Origin: Micromonospora trifolii
Lineage (GTDB): Bacteria; Actinomycetota; Actinomycetes; Mycobacteriales; Micromonosporaceae
Assembly (NCBI RefSeq): GCF_022229005.1
Contig: NZ_JAKKFD010000062.1
Location: forward strand, 1 to 58,091
DNA: 58,091 nt
Direction of reading: 5' to 3'
Below the pieces are notes generated by a model. It saw only the letters and a program-made list of their open reading frames with translations, did no database searches and was not told where the DNA came from. Of the stretch, positions 34,187-42,542 are shown piece by piece; the stretch's first letter is position 1, and the number at the start of each line of letters is the position of its first letter. The position numbers were made by a program, and so were the translations under genes.

Positions 34187-35538
34187 GCGGTCACCTCTGG
34201 TTTGGTCAGCTGCAACCGCACCGAGTCGGCAACGTGCCGGTCCACGGCCAGCACCTCGACCAGTGCCCGGGGCTCCGCCTCGTTGTCCTCGCCGTCCGCC
34301 CCTTCGGGTTGCAGGCTGATCTCCAGCCGGTCACCGACCTCCGGCACCCGGCCCAGCTCCCGCATCACCAACCCGGACAGGGTGTCGTACTCGGGGGCCT
34401 CGGGCAGGGCGATGCCGGTGCTGTCGGCGACCTCGTCGATCCGCCAGCGGGCCGGCACCACCCAGGACCCGTCGTCCTGCCGGGCCGGTGCCCGCTCCGG
34501 TGGGTCGTCCTCGTCGCGAATCGGGCCGACCAGTTCCTCGGCGATGTCCTCCAGCGTGATGACGCCGGCGAAGCCGCCGTACTCGTCGACCACGCACGCC
34601 ATCTGCCGGTGCCCGGACCGCAGCCGGTCGAGCACCGTGGGCAGGGGCAACGTCTCCGGTACGAGCAGCGGCGGCCCGGCCACCGCGCTCACCGGGGTGG
34701 TGGCCCGCTCCCCCGGGGGTACGCCGAGCACGTCGGCGATGCCGACGATGCCAAGCAGGTCGTCGACGCCCTCCGCACCGCGTACCGGGAAGCGGGAGTG
34801 GCCGGTGTCCAGCAGCTCGACCACCCGGCTCACCGGTTCGTGCGCGCGGACGGTGTGCACGTCGACGCGCGGCACCATGGCCTCGCCGGCGGTCAGCTCG
34901 CGGAAGTCCAGACCTCGGTCGAGGAGCGTGGACATCTCGGCGTCGAGGCTGCCCTCCTCGCGGGACTCGGCGATGATCTGTTCCAGGTCCGCCGGGGTGG
35001 CACCGCTGGGCAGCTCCTCGATCGGTTCGATGCCGATGCGGCGCAGCAGCCGGACCGAGGCCCGGTCGAAGAGCCGGATCAGCGGCCCGGCCACGGCCAG
35101 GTAGATCAGGGTGGATCGGCTCAGTGCCCGGGCCAGTTGCACGGCCCGGGCGATGGCCAGGTTCTTCGGCGCCAGCTCACCGAGGACCATCTGCACGACG
35201 GTGGCGATGACCAGGGCCAACGCCACCGACAGCGGCAGGCTGACCGCCTCGCTGACGCCGGCCACGCCGAGCAGGTCGGCGAGGCCACCGCCCAGGTACG
35301 GCTCGGCGACGTAACCGACCAGCAGTGCGGTGACGGTGATGCCCAACTGGGCACCGGAGAGCATGAAGGAGAGCCGGCTGGTGACGGTCAGGGCCCGGGC
35401 GGCTGCCTGATCGCCGTCATCGGCGAGCTGGCGCAGCTTGCCGCGGTCGACGGCAACGTAGCCGAACTCCTGCGCGACGAAGTAACCGGTGGCGGCAGTG
35501 AGAAGAATGATCAGAAGGAGACCAACGACGATCAACAC
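34183..35538 (-). CDS. CNNM/CBS/CorC_HlyC membrane protein (hemolysin C family)
   Basis: A 451-aa membrane protein. It has a CNNM domain (SGAQLGITVTALLVGYVAEP, LGELAPKNLAIA), a CBS pair with DEYGGFAGVITLEDIAEELVG, and a C-terminal CorC_HlyC transporter-associated domain (about 350-430). GTG 35538 has no strong ribosome-binding site. It is the first gene of the two-gene CNNM operon, 182 nt beyond the Mrp operon end. Confidence 0.92.
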   Translation of the reverse strand: MLIVVGLLLIILLTAATGYFVAQEFGYVAVDRGKLRQLADDGDQAAARALTVTSRLSFMLSGAQLGITVTALLVGYVAEPYLGGGLADLLGVAGVSEAVSLPLSVALALVIATVVQMVLGELAPKNLAIARAVQLARALSRSTLIYLAVAGPLIRLFDRASVRLLRRIGIEPIEELPSGATPADLEQIIAESREEGSLDAEMSTLLDRGLDFRELTAGEAMVPRVDVHTVRAHEPVSRVVELLDTGHSRFPVRGAEGVDDLLGIVGIADVLGVPPGERATTPVSAVAGPPLLVPETLPLPTVLDRLRSGHRQMACVVDEYGGFAGVITLEDIAEELVGPIRDEDDPPERAPARQDDGSWVVPARWRIDEVADSTGIALPEAPEYDTLSGLVMRELGRVPEVGDRLEISLQPEGADGEDNEAEPRALVEVLAVDRHVADSVRLQLTKPEVTA

Positions 35539-35720
35539 GGGTCGCTCAGGGCTCCCGGGGTCGTCGGTACGGGGATATGCCGGGCACGACCCGGCTGGCT
35601 ACTGCTGCCCTCCTGGGCAGAAGAGTCGATCATGCCATCATTTTATCGGCGCTGGCTGGGACTCCGCTGGGGGTGGGCCGAAGGAGCGCAACGTCCGGTT
35701 CAGCGAGCGCCTCCGAGTCG

Positions 35721-36083
35721 TCACGCCGGCCCCGCCGGCCCGCCGCCTGGTGCGCGCTCGGCCAGCTCGTCGGCGTCGAGGAGACTGCGGTCCACCCGCC
35801 CCGACCGGTACGCGGCCCGCCCGATCATCTGCGCCGCCACCGGCGCGGTCGCCAACTGGAAGACCGCCACCAGCAGGATCATGCCCACGTCCGCCGGGGA
35901 CCGCAGCCGCAACGCGATGCCCAGCAGCAACAGGAGCACCCCGAGCACCTGCGGCTTGGTGGCCGCGTGCATCCGGGACAGCGCGTCCGGGAAACGCAGG
36001 ACGCCGATCCCGGCGGCCAGGCCGAGCAGCGCGCCGGCCACCAGACAACCGGCGCCGAGCCAGTCCGCGATCGTCGCGATCAC
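35721..36083 (-). CDS. mrpG: Na+/H+ antiporter subunit MrpG
   Basis: A 120-aa small membrane subunit of the Mrp antiporter. Three helices and the family motif GVLRFPDALSRMHAATKPQVLG are present. ATG 36083 overlaps the mrpF stop by 4 nt. Last gene of the operon. Confidence 0.92.
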   Translation of the reverse strand: MIATIADWLGAGCLVAGALLGLAAGIGVLRFPDALSRMHAATKPQVLGVLLLLLGIALRLRSPADVGMILLVAVFQLATAPVAAQMIGRAAYRSGRVDRSLLDADELAERAPGGGPAGPA

Positions 36084-36343
36084 TGCTGCTCCCGGACGGC
36101 GAAGCGGACCAGCGACACCGAGCCCACGAAGCCGAGCAGGGAGAGCACCACCAGCACGGGCAGCGTGGTGGCGTGCCGGTTGACCGCCGCCTCGGCGCCC
36201 ACCGCGCCGACCATCGTGGCGAGCAGCATGTCCGCGGCGATCACCCGGTCCACCAGTGACGGGCCCCGGTAGAGGCGGGCCAGCGCGAGGAGCGCGGTGA
36301 CCGACAGCAGGGCGGTGAGGACGACGGCCAGGAACGTGGTCAC
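36080..36343 (-). CDS. mrpF: Na+/H+ antiporter subunit MrpF
   Basis: An 87-aa subunit with three membrane helices and the typical RLYRGPSLVDRVIAADML motif. GTG 36343 overlaps the end of mrpE by 4 nt. Confidence 0.92.
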   Translation of the reverse strand: MTTFLAVVLTALLSVTALLALARLYRGPSLVDRVIAADMLLATMVGAVGAEAAVNRHATTLPVLVVLSLLGFVGSVSLVRFAVREQQ

Positions 36344-36951
36344 GGGCGGGTTCCCTTCTCGGGTGAGGTGACGTCGAGGCTGCGCAGTTCGCTGGTGGAG
36401 CCGACCGCGCGGATGATGCGCCGCTCGACGGCGAGCGTGCGGGCCCGGGCCACGTCCAGGTCCCCCGGGCCGTGGGTGTCCAGGACGTGCAGGTAGAGCG
36501 TTCCGGAGTCCCGGTCCACCTCGAGGATCAAGGTGCCCGGCACCAACGAGACCGCCTCGGCGGTGAGCGCCAGGTTCAGGTCGGTGGACACCCGCAAACG
36601 GACCGCGATGATCGCCCCGCGCGGCCGGTAGCCGGGCTGCACGGCGATCCGGGCGACGTGCAGGCTCGCGCTGACCAGCTCGACGGCGAACCGGCCCGCG
36701 AACACCAGCAGCGCCCGCGGTCGCAACCGGCCACCGAAGCTGACCGCCGGCAGCGGGTAGAACACCAGCACGGCCGCGCCCACCAGCAGGCCGCCGACCA
36801 GGTTGGCCCAGTTGATGTCGCCCCAGAGCAGGATCCAGACCACCACCAGCCACCCGAGCGCCACCGCCTGGTCCCGCCAGCGCCCGAGCCGGCCCCGCCC
36901 CACCACAGCGGGCCCGGGGGCGTCGGGAGCCGGCTCAGAGGTGCCGGTCAC
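36340..36951 (-). CDS. mrpE: Na+/H+ antiporter subunit MrpE
   Basis: A 203-aa subunit with an N-terminal membrane region (WLVVVWILLWGDINWANLVGGLLVGAAVL) and a cytoplasmic ferredoxin-like domain with LALTAEAVSLVPGTLILEVDRD. GTG 36951 overlaps mrpD by 4 nt. Somewhat longer than the usual 160 aa because of a Pro/Gly-rich N-terminus. Confidence 0.92.
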   Translation of the reverse strand: MTGTSEPAPDAPGPAVVGRGRLGRWRDQAVALGWLVVVWILLWGDINWANLVGGLLVGAAVLVFYPLPAVSFGGRLRPRALLVFAGRFAVELVSASLHVARIAVQPGYRPRGAIIAVRLRVSTDLNLALTAEAVSLVPGTLILEVDRDSGTLYLHVLDTHGPGDLDVARARTLAVERRIIRAVGSTSELRSLDVTSPEKGTRP

Positions 36952-38453
36952 GGCACACCGCCCGGCAGCACGGCACGCACGTACGGGGTGCGCAGCCGCA
37001 GGTCCTCGGCCGCGTCGGCGGTGACGTCGAAGAGCGGACCGGCCAGCACCGTCAACGCCAGCCCGATGGCGACCAGGGCCACTGTGGCGCCCACCATCAG
37101 CCTCGGCAACTGGACGACCGGCTCGCTGGTGGCCAGCCGGGGCGCCCGCCAGAAGGCGATGTTCCACACCCGGGACGCCACGTACAGGGTGAGCAGGCTG
37201 GTCAGCGTGCCGGCCGCCACCAGCACCCCGGGCAGCGGCCCGCCGGCCGCCACCCCCGCCTGGAGCAGGCCGAGCTTGCCGAGGAAACCGGAGAACGGTG
37301 GCACTCCGGCGAGATTCATGGCCGGGACGAAGAAGAGCACACCCAGCAGCGGCGCCACCCGGGCCAGCCCGCCGATACGCCGCAGGTCGGTGCTGCCGGC
37401 GCGCTCCTCGACCAGCCCGGCGACGAGGAACAGCGTGGTCTGGATGGTGATGTGGTGCACCACGTAGAAGATCGCGCCGGAGAGGCCGGCGACTGTGCTC
37501 AACGCCACCCCGAAGATCATGTAGCCGATGTGACTGACCAGGGTGAACGAGAAGAGTCGCTTCAGGTCCGACTGGGCCACCGCACCGAGGATGCCGATCA
37601 CCATGGTCAACCCGGCCACGACCATGAGCAGGACGTGGGCACGCCCACCGGGAAACAGCAACGTCTCGGTGCGGATGATCGCGTAGACGCCCACCTTGGT
37701 GAGCAGACCCGCGAAGACGGCAGTGACCGGGGCCGGCGCGGTGGGGTAGCTGTCCGGCAGCCAGGCCGACAGGGGGAACACCGCCGCCTTGATCGCGAAG
37801 GCCAGCAGCAACATCAGCTCCAGGGCCAGCCGGACACCGTCGGGCAGGTCGTCGAGCCGTTGGGCGAGCTGGGCGAGGTTGAGCGTGCCGGTGGCCGCGT
37901 ACACCAGACCCACAGCGGTCAGGAAGATCATCGAGGAGAGGATGCTGACCACCACGTACGTCGACCCGGTCCGGATCCGGGTCTCGGTGCCCCCGAGGGT
38001 GATCAGCACGAAGCTGGCGGCCAGCAGGATCTCGAACCCGACGAAGAGGTTGAACAGGTCACCCGCCAGGAACGCGTTGGTGACGCCCGCGGTGAGCACC
38101 AGGTACGTCGGGTGGAAGATCGACACCGGCGAACTCTCGCTCGTCTCGCTGCGACCCTGGCCGATCGAGTACAGCAGCACGCAGAGGGTCACCGCCGAGG
38201 AGACCACCAGCATCAGCGCGGCCAGTTGATCGGCCACCAGGACGATGCCGACCGGCGCCGGCCACCCCCCGACCGCCACCACCACCGGACCGTGCCGGTA
38301 CGCCTGCACCAGCAGCAGCACCGCCACAGTCAGCGTGCCGCTCAGACACAGCACGCTGGTCGCGCGTTGGATTCGGGGATTCCCGGCCAGCAGCAGGGTC
38401 AGCGCCGCACCGAGCAGCGGCACCACCACCGGCAGCGGCACCAGGGCACGCAT
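36948..38453 (-). CDS. mrpD: Na+/H+ antiporter subunit MrpD
   Basis: A 501-aa proton-pumping subunit related to Complex I NuoN/M, with about fourteen helices. It has SAWLPDSYPTAPAPVTAVFAGLLTKVGVYAI, containing the conserved lysine and the proline-broken helix, and KRLFSFTLVSHIGYM. The ATG shares a base with the mrpC stop codon. Confidence 0.94.
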   Translation of the reverse strand: MRALVPLPVVVPLLGAALTLLLAGNPRIQRATSVLCLSGTLTVAVLLLVQAYRHGPVVVAVGGWPAPVGIVLVADQLAALMLVVSSAVTLCVLLYSIGQGRSETSESSPVSIFHPTYLVLTAGVTNAFLAGDLFNLFVGFEILLAASFVLITLGGTETRIRTGSTYVVVSILSSMIFLTAVGLVYAATGTLNLAQLAQRLDDLPDGVRLALELMLLLAFAIKAAVFPLSAWLPDSYPTAPAPVTAVFAGLLTKVGVYAIIRTETLLFPGGRAHVLLMVVAGLTMVIGILGAVAQSDLKRLFSFTLVSHIGYMIFGVALSTVAGLSGAIFYVVHHITIQTTLFLVAGLVEERAGSTDLRRIGGLARVAPLLGVLFFVPAMNLAGVPPFSGFLGKLGLLQAGVAAGGPLPGVLVAAGTLTSLLTLYVASRVWNIAFWRAPRLATSEPVVQLPRLMVGATVALVAIGLALTVLAGPLFDVTADAAEDLRLRTPYVRAVLPGGVP

Positions 38454-38932
38454 CACGACTCGTCCCCGCGTCGTAACCGGCGGCGAGCCGGCTCGGGATC
38501 GACCTGCTCCGGGTCGCCGTTCGGGCCCTCCCCACCGCGATCGAGCGCACCCACCTCGTTGCGCCCGGCCCGGCGGATGATCTGCCGGTCCTCCAGGTCG
38601 TCGGGCACCTCGTCGTCGCCGGAGAGATACCAGCTGCGGTACGCCACGGCGAGCAGGAACGCGGTGAACCCGAAGGTGATCACGATGGAGGTCAACACCA
38701 TCGCCTGCGGCAGCGGGTCGCTCATCCGCTCCACCGGGCCCGTGCCGACGATCGGCGCCCCGCCCGACCGCCCACCCAACAGGATCAACAGGTTCACCCC
38801 GTTGCCGAGCATGATCACCCCGAGCAGGATCCGGGTCAGGCTGCGCTCCAACAGCAGGATCACCCCGCACCCGACCAGCACCGCGACGGCCAGCACCAAC
38901 ACCAACGTCGGTCCCGCACCGCTCCGCGTCAT
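38453..38932 (-). CDS. mrpC: Na+/H+ antiporter subunit MrpC
   Basis: A 159-aa NuoK-like subunit with three helices (LVLVLAVAVLVGCGVILLLERSLTRILLG, then GNGVNLLILLGG and DPLPQAMVLTSIVITFGFTAFLL). The hydrophilic Arg/Glu-rich C-terminal tail is longer than usual. It overlaps mrpAB by 4 nt. Confidence 0.92.
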   Translation of the reverse strand: MTRSGAGPTLVLVLAVAVLVGCGVILLLERSLTRILLGVIMLGNGVNLLILLGGRSGGAPIVGTGPVERMSDPLPQAMVLTSIVITFGFTAFLLAVAYRSWYLSGDDEVPDDLEDRQIIRRAGRNEVGALDRGGEGPNGDPEQVDPEPARRRLRRGDES

Positions 38933-41763
38933 GCCCGGTCTCCCTTGTCGACGGCCAACCCGCCGGTGGCTGCTCCGGTGGCCTCGATGTGACGGTCCAC
39001 CTCGGCCCCCAGGCTGCGCAGGATGTCCAGCACCAACCCGATCACCACCAGGTACACGCCGATGTCGAAGAAGAGCGACGTGACCAGATGGGCGTCGCCG
39101 ACAAGTGGCAGGGCGCGATCGACCTTCGCGCTCTCCAGCACCGACCCGCCGAGCAGCAGCGCCACCACACCACTGCCCACCGCCATGGCCAGGCCGGCGC
39201 CGAGGATCGCGCCGGCGCCGATCGGGGCGGCCTCGGTCAGCTCGTACCGGCCGCCGGCCAGGTAGCGGACCACCAGGGCGAGACCCGCCACCAGCCCACC
39301 GGCGAACCCGCCGCCCGGCGCGTTGTGCCCGGAGAAGAGCAGGAACAGCGAGAACAGCACAACGGTGTGGAAGATCAGTCGGATGACCACCTCCAACACG
39401 ATCGAGCGGCGTTCCTCGTAGAGGGTGGGGCCACCGCGCAGCCAGACCGGCCGGCCACGCCCACCCGCCCCCTGGTCGGAGTCGGGTCGGCGCGGCCGCG
39501 GCCCGGTGCGGGAGCGCTCGAAGATCAGGCTGGCCACCCCGGTCGCGGCCACCACCAGCACCGCCAGCTCGCCCATCGTGTCCCAGGCCCGGATGTCGAC
39601 AAGGGTCACGTTGACCACGTTGCGGCCATACCCGTGCACCACCGCCAGATCGGGGAAGGCCGCGGAGATGTCCGGCGCCCGGCGGGCGCCGACGGCGGTG
39701 AGGGCCAACCCGGCGGCCACCACCCCCGCCGCCACGCCGATCACCCGACGGGCCCAGCGGGCACGGCGCAGCGGACGGGCCGAGAACCGCTCCGGCAGGC
39801 GACGCAGCACCAGCACGAAGACCGCGATCGTCGACGTTTCCACCAGGAACTGGGTGAGCGCCAGGTCGGGTGCTCCGTGCAGCACGAACAACATCGCCGT
39901 GCCGTAACCGGTCATGCCCACCAGCAGCATCGCGGTCAACCGGCGACGGGCACCGACCGCCAGCACCGCCGCCACCGTGATCACCAGGACGACCACCGGT
40001 TGCAGCGCGCTGTCCCACAGCGGAATCCGTGCCCGCCAGGGGCTGGCGGAGAGCATCGCCGCACCCGGCACCAGCACCAGTGTGACCAGGATGATGCCCA
40101 GATACTGCGGCAGTGAGCCGCGCTGGGTCGCGCTGGTGACCTCGATGGCCAGCCGGTCGAACCGGCCGATGACCCACTCGTACCCCTGGTTTCCCCGCAC
40201 CGGCGACCGGAGCCGGGCCAGCACCGGGGCGAGCGGCCCACGCACGGCGAAGAGCAGGCCGCCGCCGACGAGCGCCAGCACGGACAGGCCGAGCGCCGGG
40301 GTCGGCCCGGCCCAGAGCGCCAGGTGCACGTCGACCCCGCCGAGCAGATCGGCGTACGGGCGCAGCAGGTCGTCCAGCACGCCCGCGGCCGGGCCGGCGA
40401 GCAGACCGACACCGGCGAGGACCGCCGGCGGCACCAGCAACGACGCGGCGATCGGCCCCGGCGGGACCGGCGCCACACCCGGCCGGTCGGCGAACGCGCC
40501 CCAGAGAAAGCGGACGCTGTACGCGACGGTGAGCACCGTCCCGGCGACCAGGCCGGTGAGAAGCACCGGGCGGTCGGTGAACGCCCCGAACACCGCCTCC
40601 TTGGCCACGAAGCCGACCAGCGGCGGCACCCCGGCCATCGACGCCGCGGCCAGGACGGCGACCACGAACAGCGGCCGGGACCAGTGCCGCACCCCGGACA
40701 GCTCGCGCAGGTCACGGGTGCCGGCACCGTGGTCGATGATGCCGACGACCAGGAACAGCGCCGCCTTGAACAGGGCGTGCGCCAGCAGCATCGCGGTGCC
40801 GGCCAGCGCGGCGTCCGGGGTGCCGGAGCCGGTCACCGCCACCAGGAGGCCGAGCTGACTGACCGTCCCGTACGCCAGCAGTAACTTGAGGTCGGTCTGG
40901 CGCAGCGCGGCCCAACCGCCGAGCAGCATGGTCGCCACGCCGGCGATCTGTACCAGCGGCCGCCACGGGCCGACAGTGGCCAGCACCGGCGCGAGCAGCC
41001 CGACCAGGTAGACGCCGGCCTTGACCATGGCGGCGGCGTGCAGGTAGGCGCTGACCGGCGTGGGTGCCGCCATCGCCACCGGCAGCCACGAACTGAACGG
41101 CAGCACCGCCGACTTGGACAGCGCGCCGGCCAGGATCAGCAGCACGGCGCCCACCAGGTACCCGCCGCCGGGCAGCGGCTGCGCGCTGATCTCCGACCAG
41201 CGGTAGGTGCCGGCGTGCTCGCCCAGCATGATGAAGCCGACCAGCATGGCGAGGCCGCCCAGCGTGGTGACTGTCAACGCCTGCGCGGCCGCCCAGCGAC
41301 TGGACCGCCGTTCGGTGCTGTGCCCGATCAGCAGGTACGAGAAGATCGTGGTCAGCTCCCAGCCGACGTAGAGCAGCAGCAGGTCGTCGGCGAAGACCAG
41401 GACGAGCATCGCGCCGGCGAAGGCGACCAGGACCGCGGCGAACTGCGCCAGCCCGGTCGAGCCGGCGTCGAAGTAGCGGGCGCTGTAGACCAGCACCAGC
41501 GCGCCGACGCCGCCGATCAGCAACGTCATCAGCCAGGACAGTGTGGTGAGCCGGAACGCGAGGTCGAGGCCCAACTGCCGGATCCACGGGTACGTCTCGA
41601 CCACAGCCCCGCCGTCGGCGACGGCCGGGGTGCGAGCCAGCGCCCAGCAGAACGCTGCGGCCGGCGCGAGCGCCAGCGGGTAGCACGCACGCGGACCCCA
41701 CCACCTCACGAGCAGGGGTGCGGCGAGGGCCGCCACGAGGTGGAGGATGAGCAGTACCAGCAC
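38929..41763 (-). CDS. mrpA: Na+/H+ antiporter subunit A fused to subunit B (MrpAB)
   Basis: A 944-aa membrane protein. The first 740 residues or so are MrpA, a NuoL-like proton pump with LLLYVGWELTTIFSYLLIGHS, SSWLPVAMAAPTPVSAYLHAAAMVKAGVYL, and a MrpA-specific C-terminal extension. The last 150 residues (RSIVLEVVIRLIFHTVVLFSLFLLFSGHNAPGGGFAGGL) are an MrpB domain, normally a separate gene. GTG 41763 has GGGAGGGCAG upstream. This is the first gene of the mrpAB-C-D-E-F-G operon. Confidence 0.94.
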   Translation of the reverse strand: MLVLLILHLVAALAAPLLVRWWGPRACYPLALAPAAAFCWALARTPAVADGGAVVETYPWIRQLGLDLAFRLTTLSWLMTLLIGGVGALVLVYSARYFDAGSTGLAQFAAVLVAFAGAMLVLVFADDLLLLYVGWELTTIFSYLLIGHSTERRSSRWAAAQALTVTTLGGLAMLVGFIMLGEHAGTYRWSEISAQPLPGGGYLVGAVLLILAGALSKSAVLPFSSWLPVAMAAPTPVSAYLHAAAMVKAGVYLVGLLAPVLATVGPWRPLVQIAGVATMLLGGWAALRQTDLKLLLAYGTVSQLGLLVAVTGSGTPDAALAGTAMLLAHALFKAALFLVVGIIDHGAGTRDLRELSGVRHWSRPLFVVAVLAAASMAGVPPLVGFVAKEAVFGAFTDRPVLLTGLVAGTVLTVAYSVRFLWGAFADRPGVAPVPPGPIAASLLVPPAVLAGVGLLAGPAAGVLDDLLRPYADLLGGVDVHLALWAGPTPALGLSVLALVGGGLLFAVRGPLAPVLARLRSPVRGNQGYEWVIGRFDRLAIEVTSATQRGSLPQYLGIILVTLVLVPGAAMLSASPWRARIPLWDSALQPVVVLVITVAAVLAVGARRRLTAMLLVGMTGYGTAMLFVLHGAPDLALTQFLVETSTIAVFVLVLRRLPERFSARPLRRARWARRVIGVAAGVVAAGLALTAVGARRAPDISAAFPDLAVVHGYGRNVVNVTLVDIRAWDTMGELAVLVVAATGVASLIFERSRTGPRPRRPDSDQGAGGRGRPVWLRGGPTLYEERRSIVLEVVIRLIFHTVVLFSLFLLFSGHNAPGGGFAGGLVAGLALVVRYLAGGRYELTEAAPIGAGAILGAGLAMAVGSGVVALLLGGSVLESAKVDRALPLVGDAHLVTSLFFDIGVYLVVIGLVLDILRSLGAEVDRHIEATGAATGGLAVDKGDRA

Positions 41764-41892
41764 CTGCCCTCCCGATCGACATGGCCGACGCCCGTGGCAG
41801 CGGTGGCGCCTAGCAGCGATCAGACGCCAGTTCCTCCCCCGCCGGGCGGTTTTGCCAGAATTCGCCCCCGAGCCGGAACCCCAACCTCACGC

Positions 41893-41954
41893 CGTTGATC
41901 AAGAGGTTTGCGTCATCCGGGCCGGCGTTCCTGACGCAAACCTCTTGATCAACG
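41893..41954. repeat. Perfect 23-bp palindromic intergenic repeat, family II
   Basis: Arms 41893-41915 and 41932-41954 are perfect inverted copies (core TTGATCAAGAGGTTTGCGTC), with a 16-nt loop. It sits between the mrpAB start and the end of the unknown gene at 41978, and could terminate that gene. The half copy at 57949-57971 matches its left arm at 19 of 23 positions. Confidence 0.9.
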
Positions 41955-41977
41955 CGGGAGGGGAGGGCTGAACGTCG

Positions 41978-42364
41978 TCAGCGCAGCAGGGCGTTGTCGA
42001 GGGTCTGCGCGTCGTCGGGTGTGGGGCGGTCGCGGCGCAGCTCGGCCAGCAGATCGGTGCGGCCGAGCTGGCGGGCGACGCGGTCGACCACCCGCTCGGC
42101 GGCGGTCAGCGACCGCACCGATAGCAGGCGGCCACGGCTCTCGCGACGCAACACGAAGTAGTGGACGGCGACGCGGACCTGACCCCGGTCGGCGGCGCTG
42201 GCCTGGGCGGTGCAGAGGACCAGCTCGCGCAGGCAGCGGGCGAGGCGTTCGGCGAGCTCCAGCTCGGGGCCGTGCAGACCGGCGCGGAGCGCGGCGAGGT
42301 GGCCGTCGACCTTGCGAATCAGCACGTCGGTGCCCGGTTCGACGGTGCGCTGCTCGCCGGCCAT
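41978..42364 (-). CDS. Hypothetical protein
   Basis: A 128-aa, highly charged, predominantly helical cytoplasmic protein; no family is recognised. ATG 42364 has GAGGGG seven bases upstream. It contains two cysteines (RCLRELVLCTAQ) and no membrane segment. It is divergent from lhr across an unusually AT-rich region with a palindrome, and a 23-bp hairpin follows it. Confidence 0.7.
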   Translation of the reverse strand: MAGEQRTVEPGTDVLIRKVDGHLAALRAGLHGPELELAERLARCLRELVLCTAQASAADRGQVRVAVHYFVLRRESRGRLLSVRSLTAAERVVDRVARQLGRTDLLAELRRDRPTPDDAQTLDNALLR

Positions 42365-42411
42365 CAAATCCCCTCACCCCGGTTCGCGTTGCGAGTGAAG
42401 TTACTTTATGT

Positions 42412-42447
42412 TGCTCCTTAGAAGCAAGCAGTTAAGTGAGACTTAAC
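42412..42447. promoter_or_regulatory. AT-rich divergent control region with a GTTAAGT palindrome
   Basis: GTTAAGT (42431-42437) and ACTTAAC (42441-42447) form a perfect 7-bp dyad with a 3-nt spacer. It lies in an AT-rich island between the unknown gene (minus) and lhr (plus). This has the form of a repressor operator; the cognate factor is unknown. Confidence 0.45.
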
Positions 42448-42542
42448 GTATTAAGCGCACGTTCCACGCTTTTTGCCTTTTGCTGGCCCATTCCGTCGTG
42501 AGATCACTCGTGGATGTCGGACCGGCGGGGCACCATGGACCG

